From: Seminavis robusta
Lineage: Eukaryota; Bacillariophyta; Bacillariophyceae; Naviculales; Naviculaceae
DNA: 64,000 bases
Direction of reading: 5' to 3'
Assembly: GCA_903772945.1 (NCBI GenBank)
Contig: CAICTM010000078.1
Span: 62,001-126,000, forward strand
The translations under genes and the position numbers were made by a program. A model generated the notes under the pieces. That model ran no database searches. It saw nothing but the letters and a program-made list of their open reading frames with translations, and was not told where the DNA came from. Below, piece after piece: positions 55,201-64,000 of the stretch (position 1 is the stretch's first letter; every line of letters starts with the position of its first letter).

Positions 55201-58200
55201 GTCTGTTGGTCGAATCCGCAAGCATGGATTAGCCAGACCTGAAAGCACCCGTGGTACCGGGCATGCCCAAGCCAACACAGCCGGTGCCGGCCGATTGACG
55301 CGACTAGCCGTCCGAAACTATGTGCACAAGCTGTTCCATCTTCTTGGTCAAATTGCAACCAGAGCGCTGGCCCACCGTGACGAAGTCAAATCTGGAGAGG
55401 CAATTATGTCGGTCGACTCTTTGCTTCTTTCTTTGGTGACGGTTTTCACAATTACACTAAAAGACGAGGACATTGAAGAAATCATCCGCGGTAGTAATAT
55501 CATTGGCATAATGAAAAATCTCCTAGAGCAACACCGAGGCTCTATGGCTCCAGGAAGCCTCTTGCGGGGCGGCGACCAGGTCTCCGTGGTGAAGAAACTT
55601 CAGAATATTTGCGAACGAGAAGTGTCCAGGTCGGTGTTACGAGCCTGTGTTGCTGCAACGCACACGCTTGTTTTCCAAGCTTCCAGCCGAAATCAAAACA
55701 AGCTGACAGGCACCAAATGTGCAGAAATGATCTCTTCCTGCTGCGAGATCGTCTTCACTGAAATGAAGAATACGATGGAGACTGCCGAACAGATGGTTGC
55801 CGAGGTTGTTGAAAAGGCAATCACCAAAAAGACTGATGCGGACTGGGAGAAGTTTTGCGAGGCCTCCTGCCCGTCCATATCTACCACAAACTCGACGAAG
55901 AGCGGGAACGCTCATCAAGTAGGAAGTGCTGGATTGATGTACCTGCAGGAGAATGGAACAACGCACAGTTATGCTATCGGAAATTCCCAGAAGTCGTCGT
56001 CTCGCCAGAAGAGCTCGTCGAGTGCATCTTCTCGGCTCTCATCTGATGGTGTCGCCAAGGCCCAAAACGGCTTTGCATTCCAACTTTTGTCCCAGTGGCT
56101 CCACATCTTGTGTGGAATCCTGTACTCTCCCACATCAAAAGCTCTCCTTGCCAACAACTCTGAGTGGATCTCGTTGCTCCTTTGGGCCGTTGGCATGTCA
56201 GTCAATGAAACAGATGGTTGTATTGACGAAGTATCAGTACGAAAGCACCGCGAGGGTTTGCTGCCTTCTCGTTTTCGGTCGAGAATTCTTCGATTCCTGC
56301 TCCCTCTTCTTGAATCTGCCAAACCCAACGACCAAGTTGTCGTGGGTCTGCTTTATTTGGCAGGATTGGGAACCCCCTCGATGCCCCGCAGCCTCGACGA
56401 GGAAGAGAAGTTTGTGGCGCGCGAAGCAGTGACGCTATTGCGCCAGCTCCATTCCCCTTCACGGGCGGCATGGCGAGAAAGTGTCAACCGAGTGATTTCT
56501 GCTGTCCCTACTACTCCAGTTGGAGAAGACAACAATATCATGCTGCGGCTGGGCGTGCTAGCCTTCCTCTCTGGCAACATGGAGGTTATTGGAAAGGGTT
56601 CCTATGTGCTGCTCAAGCCCGCTGCTGCCGTGCCGCTTTCGGTGGATCAGCAGTCAGGTCCGTCCAGTAAAGGACACTCGAGCGGAGTGGGGGGCACCGG
56701 ATCGGGGGTCGGCGTTACTCCTCACCATACCGTGGGGAATGGCACTGAGGGTGTTGTCGCAGGGCTATGTAGGCATGATGCCTCTGCGGGCCTTGTTAGC
56801 AACATTGACATGAAGAACGGCATTTGTGAGGTGGTATTGCTGACGAGGGATCCTGTGAGCGCCGACGAGAACGGAGAGAGCTTGCTTCTTTCCAAGCCAC
56901 GCGGCTCGTCAGGCCCAAGACATACTCTGACTGTCCGTGCTTTGCGGACGGCCCTTTCGGATGTTGTTCATGCACAAGAGGCTCCCCTCCATCTGGACGA
57001 GTCGATGACCTTTGAAAAGTTGTTTGATTCGCTTATCGAGACTGCTCTTTCCAGTTTGTTTGCTGTGATGAAGCCATCTGCTAGCTTGAGTGCCGTGGGC
57101 GGTGTAAGTGGGTCTACTGATGACTCGACCGAAACTGGATTCTCTGCGTACAGGTCGGGCCTGCTGAGCATCTCTGCTTCGATAATGCTGCTACGGTCCG
57201 CCATTGTGGTACTTTCTGACAAGAGAATTGCCTCGAGTTTCTTACAAGCGAAGGATTCGAAGAAGATTCTTTCTCGCATTCTTCGATTGGCTTGGCCGGC
57301 TGACCTTGAGAAGCAAGATGTGTCGGACTACGTTGTGAAAGCGCAACGATCATTCTTGTCTTCCCTGCCTGTCCATGAGGCTCGCTACGGACACTTGGTC
57401 TCCATTCTTCGCGATTTGGCACTCCGTGATGATGCGACTGCTGGAATTTCGGACGAAGAATGGACCAAGCGTATCGAAGACCTCCGTCGAAGGCAACTGG
57501 CGATCGGAGACGAAGGAAACAAAGATCCGCCAGCGGCAACTGGCAGCCCAGAAAAGCAAAACAACGCTGCAACGACCGAGTCAGAGTCTGGAAAACATGG
57601 TGTTACTCAATCATCAGAAGGCGCATCTGGATCTTCTACAGGCGGAGGAGGCGACGCAGAAGCGGGCAACCGAAACGCAGATTCTTCAAATCGAGCTGCG
57701 TCGCAGTCAACGATTAACAGCAACAGCGAAGACGAGGAAGAAAGTGAAGCTGCTGCAACTGCTGCGGCTCATCTCCGAGAAGCCGCCATTGCACAAATGG
57801 CTGAGCTGGGCTTGCCCCGTTCATGGTCAGAACTGGCCCTGAGACGGACAGGTGGAAATGACATCGAGGCTGCGGTACACTTTTGCCTTGAGAGAGGCGG
57901 TGAGATGGAGCGGCTTCTGGCAGAAGAGAGGGAAAGGGAGAGACTTATGCAGAGGCAAGCTGGAGGAGGGCAATCATCTCGTCGTCGTGGATACCGAGGG
58001 GAGAGTGGATCCTCCAATCACCTTCTTCGGCAGCTGCTCGAGATGGGTTTCCCAAGCAGGTGGTGTGCAGAAGCATTGGCGGCAACGGGAAACAACGTTG
58101 ACGAAGCCCTGACCTGGATCTTGACTCACGGAGAGAGACTTAGCGAAGAAGACGAGGCCATGGAAGACGAAGACAACGGAGAGGATGTCGATGACGAGGA

Positions 58201-61200
58201 CGAGAGCATCGAGGATGAAGATGACGACGAGGATGATGGAGGAGGTTCGGTCTCTGGCGCTGATGGTGCCAGTGAAGCACCACCAAAGAGCAGCATCGAA
58301 GGAGCCACCAACGCGTCGGAGGGTGGAGCAGACGAGCCCGTTTGGTCAGGTTCTGTAGTACCATTGCGATTCATCTCTGGGCGGTCAATCATCGATTCCA
58401 AAACGCTGGCAATATCTGGGCTCCCAACTGGTGGATTCTCTTCTGTTGGTACAAAAGGTATCCTTCTTTGTTCAGGAAAATGGTACTATGAGGCCATCTT
58501 GGAGACGGCTGGGTGCTTGCAAATCGGCTGGGCAGACGGGAGCTTTGCCGGGCACTGCCATGCAGACAGAGGCGACGGGACAGGTGATGGTCCAAGCTCC
58601 TGGGCGTTTGATGGTTGGAGAAGATACCGTTGGCACTCAACAGCAACAGAATGGGGCTGCCGATGGAAGGAAGGAGATGTTGTCGGCTGTCTAGTAGACA
58701 TGGATGCACGGACCGTGTCGTTCACACTCAACGGAAGAGGCGAGGAAATCGGCATGGGTGTGGCCTTCTCGGGAGAAGGTTTCCGTCCGTGTGGCGGTGT
58801 GTATGCCTGTGTGAGTTTCAATAGGAGAGAAAAGCTTCGTCTGAGGCTCTCAGAACCTTTCAAGTATCAGCCTCCTGATGGTTATCAAGGTGTGGGTGTT
58901 GCGGTTCTCCAGGCAGTCAAAGAACGGGAACAACTGGCATTGAAGGAGCAGATATTGGACAGAGCAAACTCTAATCGCCCTGAACCACCCAAGAGATTCC
59001 TTTGTGACTTTTCGGATGGAGAACACGGGCATGAACTCATGGCTTGGGCTCATCGATACTATGGATCAGATGCATCTGTGCATCTTGGGTCTGGGCGTTC
59101 CAAACAATCATCAACTGTACAAAAGTCTTCAACTGTCCCTGCGACGGATTCGCACGCTGCTGCTTTTGCCATGCGCAGAATCGAGAAGGTTTGGAGCGAT
59201 GCGAAGGGCTCGGACGGAAATTCAAAGGGAGTCATCAAGAGTGATGTAACCAAAGACGAGGTGGTATCGATGCTGAAGCAGGGATACATCGAAGCAAGCA
59301 AACAACTCGACGGCCAGCTAGTGAACGAGTCCGCTGTTCTTGCGATTCTGTTTGCTCGCAAGTTGATTTTGCACTTGACAGTAACCATGGGCCAAGATTT
59401 TGATCTCACCTGCTTCCTTGAAGATGGGGCCGATTCAAGAAGTAATGCTCGTCAGTATTGGGGAACGGTCGAGTCCTGTGCAAGTCTTCGTTGTGCGGGT
59501 TGGGTCGGCGAAGCCGGGGCGATGGCAATTGCTGCTGAAGCGCTGGGTCTTGGCATCTCAAGCAACGATCATGGCCACTCTCGTCAAACATCATCGGAAA
59601 GAGCAGGAATCGCTTCTGCCACGGATCTCGATGAAGGCGCAATGCTACCCGCGGGTGGCATCACTCAGTTGCTCAGCAGCGTTATGAAGAGCGACACTGA
59701 CTCGACAGCGAAAGAAACTGGAAGTCTGTTGGCAGCATGCGCTGAAGCGGCGATTGGAAGTGACGGAGGAGGTGGCGTGTTGGTCTTCCTTCAACAAGGA
59801 TTACAGAGTGCTGTGCAGAAGTCGCCAGACTTGCGGCAAGTTCTTACAGCTGCCGTCAGACGGTCGGTCAGACTCCTCGCTGTGGTGGAATATGAAGGCG
59901 ATGATTCCGACGGTTCTGATCAAGCCGAGGTATGTTTGTGTTTTGTTTCACATAACTTTTTGGATGGCCTTTCATGACTCACTGATTACACACTGATGCA
60001 ACGAACTTCGACAGGACGAAGCGGACGCTCCTGCTTCGACTGAAAAGAAGTCATCTTCCAGCAAAGACGACGACCATGATGGCTACGATATCTCGGCATT
60101 ACCGGACGCGCGGCTGACTTCGTTCTTGACGGGGTTGCTGATGAGTAAACCGGTTGAAAGGACCGTCAGCCAGGATGACTTTGGAGGGGTGGTCGAAGAT
60201 TTGTTCCAAGCATGGAGTATTGGAATGCTCTCCGCTTCTCTCCCTTGGCGTATGGTGTGCGCTTTCACTGTGGCTGGAATACTAAATAAGAGCCCAAAGG
60301 CGCTCTCCTCGGCTGTTTCTTCCTTTCCTACTCTAGCGAGGTTTTATGGTCGGCTCGAGAGCACCGTGTCCCGACGTGTATGGGCGGAACGTGCTGCGGT
60401 TCCCGTGTGCTCTCGTTATGTCCAAGCTATGATTGAACTATTGGCTGCCGTCAAGCGATCGATTTCTGTACAGAAGATGCCATCCGAATTCATGAAGTTC
60501 TGGGGCAAGATATCAGTTGACGCAGCAACGCCACTACCAATGGCTGTTTATGGTGAACCAAGGCAATCTGAGAATGCCTATTGGGAATCTGACGATGGCT
60601 GGGTCTCTAGTGACACCAGTTGGGAAGTTTGGACTGGCACTGTGGAATACATGCCTGTTGACTGGGAAACGCCTTCAAGGTCACCGGTAAGGTCTCTAAT
60701 GGACGGTGGAGAGGGTCCACCTATGCTTCGCGAAGGCTGCTACGTCATGCGAGGGCTCGACTGGTCCAACGAAGGAAGCGGCTCCAAAGACGGGGACGAA
60801 GATGGCAAGAAACTGTACGAAGCTGAAAAGGCAAAGCGCGAGAAGGAAAAGCGTCGAGCCGAAGAGGAGGCCAAGGGCTCATCAGGCGCCGATTCGGGCT
60901 CTCCCCAAGAAGACAGTCCACAGGGTAAAGGCGACAAGAGCTCAGCTGCGTCCGACCCAACAGTTGAATCTTCTCAAGACCCCGTGGCAGAACCTTCTAC
61001 ACCAGAGGACAAGCAGAAGGCAGATCAAGGCGACTCTGCATCATCAAAGAAACAGAAGAAGAAGAAGATACCCAGTCCGAAGCTCCCTGTTGGCACCGTG
61101 CTTTCCGTGGAGCCGTGGAATGGCATGCCTGGTCTAGGCAGGAAGGTTCGATGGCACTTGACCGAAAAGGAGGGTATCTACCGGTATGGTGGAGATGGTG

Positions 61201-64000
61201 GACGTTATGACATTAGCCATGTTGAAATAAACGAGAAGAGTACTCGGGTGAAGAAAAGGCACCCGCTGCCGGAGAGCTCAGAGCAATGTGCAGCTCGCCA
61301 TGGTTTTGGAGCCAACAAGAAGTACAGCGTCATTTTGCGGCTGCAACGCTGTAATAAACCAGTTCAAGAAGGATCTGACGAAGTTGAGAGAACGGGAGTG
61401 CTCGAATGGCCCGATTTTGGTGCTGGAGTGCTCGTTCACTGCGTTCTTCTTGCCGATGGCGCGATCACTGTCACCGAGAAGCACTTGGTCTACGGGTCAA
61501 AAGATGCTGGCTGGGAGGCTCGTTTCGGTCACCCATCCTTTGTGCCTGGTTCAAGCTTTGTGCTGAGTCCCACGAATGCTGCTGCAGTTGCGGCGAATGA
61601 AGTCAGCACCAGGTCACCTTTTTTGTCTTTCTACGAGGAAATGCTTGGCAGCACCACGCACCAAGTGCAAGCACTGAGGGATCGAGCCAACGGCGGCAAC
61701 GTGCACGTGACAAGTGAGATGCGTCTATTTAGAGGCCGCCAGAAGAACAGAACAAGTCCATCCTCGGCGATTGAGCCCGTTGAAGCTCCTACTCCGCCTC
61801 CAATCCATTTCGACCGCGAGTACCATGCAAATTCCTTGTCGTTGTCACGAGACGGACGGACTGTGTCTTGTGTGTCCTCGGATGGCCGTGGGGCTGCTTA
61901 TGCCTCCGTCGGCTTCACCAAAGGTGTCCATTACTGGGAAGTAAAGCTCGAACAAGCTGATATCGGCAGCGTTTTCATTGGTGTTGCTGAGAAACCAAAC
62001 TCATCGGGCTCAGGCGGCTCCTACGACACCCCTCCACGCTTGAACAGATGGCCTGGCTGGGGGTTTGTCAACTTTAGAGCCACGTACAGCTCTGGCGCTG
62101 AGCGTGTTTATGGCGCTCATTGCCATGCTGGTGACACTGTTGGTGTGTTGCTGGACTGCGATGCCGGCAGAGTTTCCTTCTTCTTCGACGGCTTAAAGTA
62201 TGGCGAACATATTCTAAATGACCTTGGATGTGCCTTTGAGAACTTGGCACCGTTTGGGTTCAATGTTGATGGCTGCGGCAGCGGTGGTGCTGGACAAGGA
62301 GCTCCCAGCGGAATCGAAGGAGGCAGAGGAGGTCGGTACCCAGCACAAGGATCTGTGAGACCACGTGCCCTTTGGCCAGTGATTGGACTCAGAAACCAAG
62401 GAGACCGAGTGACTATTTCGCCCAAGTGGACAACGAGCTACGGTGTGGACGGCGTAACCTCAACGAGGAATGCACTTGCGGTGGATGAAATCCTGTTCAA
62501 GTATTCTCAGGCCGCCGCAACCACTCCAAACCAAAGCAAAGAGAATTTCCTGCCAAATTGGTTCGTCGAGGAAGCTTTCTGCGAGTACAAACGGTGGTAC
62601 TCTGACAAATGGAAACGATCAGTCACTCGTGGTAGCGGTCCTTATCGACAAACAAGTTTTGGTCTCGACGTGGATCTTGATGCATCACCTTTGGCGTGTG
62701 CAACTTCCAGTGCTGCGCTCGGTTTGAAGCGTGCCCTGCTGGCAGGAGACCGAGTTCGGTTGCTCAGGTCAGCCGGCAGATTGCTGGAACTTGCAGAAGA
62801 GGCAGTCATTCTGGGTGCATACCAAGGAAGACTCTTCTACCAGATTGTGTCACAGAAGAGCGAGGGAGGAAGTCTGACGGAAGGCGGCGGTCGAGCCTGG
62901 TTTCTGGATGAAAGCGAGGTTGTCGACGGTCTACCGTTTATCGGCCAAGGCCACGCAGGTGACATCGATCTTCCACTCATGGACAGGTTCAGGTGTAACT
63001 CTCCTGGTGGTCTCAAGGTCTCTTATGGCGGAGGTGCTGTCATCAGATCTGATTTGGAAATTATTGATGTCTCCGTGAATCTTGGCGTTATCCCAGTCAA
63101 CACGGTAATCCCGAAACACGACGTCCTAGAGAGACGGGTCAACTCATGTGGTGTCACGAGATACAGGGTACGCGCAAAGGTGGGCGAAGAACTGAAGGAA
63201 GGATGGATCAGTGCTAGAATCAGAGGAGGAAGGGAAGAAGCCATTGTCGAAGCAGCTCCAGTCACGCAGCAAGCAAGCCCATCAAAGACGGCAAAAGATG
63301 CCGAAAAGCAATACGCAACAGCGTTGGAGTGCGCACTTGCATGGAAAGCAGAGTACGACAAGACCTTCAAAGAGCCTCGTTACAAGTCGGATGGGGCACT
63401 TACAGTAAAAGATTTGAACGTGTTCAAGTCCCGTCTTGAGGCTGGTGTGTTTGAGGGTCTATCCATCGTCGAGTCAGACTCTCTCCTTGCATCTGCTGTC
63501 GGCGCAATCAGCAACTTCAGTGATAGTGGTGATGCTGTGGACTGCAGCTACGACGAGATTCTTTGTGCAGTCAAGTTCGCTTTGGACGTGAAGAAAGGAG
63601 TCAAAAGCGACTCTATTGGGTCGAATCCAGCAGCAAATCAGGCTGCGGCATACGCATTCAATTCTGTCGAAGGAGCCATGCCGTCGCTCGAAGCCATCAT
63701 GGCCCGCATCGGTCTCGTGCGTGCTTTTAATCGACGATCGAGATTGGCACTTCCTTGGCTCTCGGTGCGCCCTTGTCAGGAAGGATCAGCCATATTCGGT
63801 GGTCTGTGCGGTCATGGTGCATCCACAGAGCGATCCGGAAGAAACCGCCTTGTCGATTCTCAACAGTTGGTAAGTTGGGGTGAGCCTCGCTGTGGCGACG
63901 ACCATCTCTATTCTTGTGTCTCACGTCGCTTTGCTTGCAATTTCTTTTATCTTCTTCCCAAAGTGGATACAAATCCCTTCCATTGCCAAGAGAATTCGTT
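49228..64000 (+). CDS. Giant SPRY/UBA ubiquitin ligase, HERC1/HECT-type (3' partial)
   Basis: Exons 49228-49329, 49417-53028, 53111-59929, 60015-63869 and 63964 onwards (introns 87, 82, 85 and 94 bp, phase 0) encode about 4808 residues before the window ends. The start is MVWGEGVPSGRERAIETL. Parts: acidic low complexity with a UIM-like QQALALSLSEQ (about 549); SPRY-like 1 at about 1169-1290, split by an intron; two UBA domains near 2794 (IAQMAELGLPRSWSELAL) and 2875 (LLRQLLEMGFPSRWCAEAL); an acidic linker; SPRY-like 2 at about 2997-3155; a Lys/Glu-rich part; SPRY-like 3 at about 4107-4313. The last residues, IPSIAKRIR, resemble the stretch before the HECT domain of HERC1-type ligases, which would lie outside. 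Expected role: binds ubiquitinated or folded substrates and transfers ubiquitin. The HECT part is inferred, not seen. Confidence 0.8.

Overview
The window reads as nuclear DNA of a photosynthetic stramenopile, most probably a pennate diatom. Three proteins begin with a short signal peptide whose cleavage site is followed at once by Phe (the diatom ASAFAP-type bipartite plastid signal). Introns are short (72-131 bp, mostly GTAAG...CAG), genes are dense, and two proteins carry regions of a kind I associate with diatoms (a DUF6824-like domain and an HHL1/DUF6523-like plastid protein). I could not search databases, so species is not assigned.

Left part (1-15 kb): the 5' end of a plastid-targeted gene at the edge; a PP2A B''-type regulatory subunit with a polyglutamine tract; copy A of an unknown 598-residue gene; a repeat-rich spacer holding a MITE-like element; a 1962-residue coiled-coil protein with a 25-residue repeat array; and a Rab11-type GTPase.

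Middle (15-35 kb): an MBOAT/wax-synthase-like acyltransferase in four or five exons; a histone deacetylase fused to N-terminal ankyrin repeats; a GT77-type Golgi glycosyltransferase in seven exons; a secretory thioredoxin whose active site is encoded by two micro-exons of 15 and 19 nt; a BRE1-type RING E3 ligase for histone H2B; an unknown protein with a C-terminal membrane segment; and a DUF6824-like protein.

Right part (35-64 kb): copy B of the unknown gene, in inverted orientation about 30 kb from copy A; a Pro/His-rich protein with a conserved C-terminal domain; a plastid Rieske-like protein whose ligand histidines appear to be cysteines; an HHL1-like plastid protein; an EF-hand Na+/Ca2+-exchanger-like transporter; an SF-assemblin-like fibre protein; and a giant ubiquitin ligase (over 4800 residues inside the window, three SPRY-like and two UBA domains) that runs off the right edge before the expected HECT domain.

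There is no operon logic: genes are separate units with frequent divergent spacing. A loose functional theme is chromatin and ubiquitin control (HDAC, BRE1, giant E3). I saw no rRNA, tRNA, CRISPR array, reverse transcriptase or transposase. The least explained objects are the inverted gene pair and its roughly 2.55-kb homologous units. Exon boundaries were read by eye and checked for reading-frame arithmetic; they have no transcript support.
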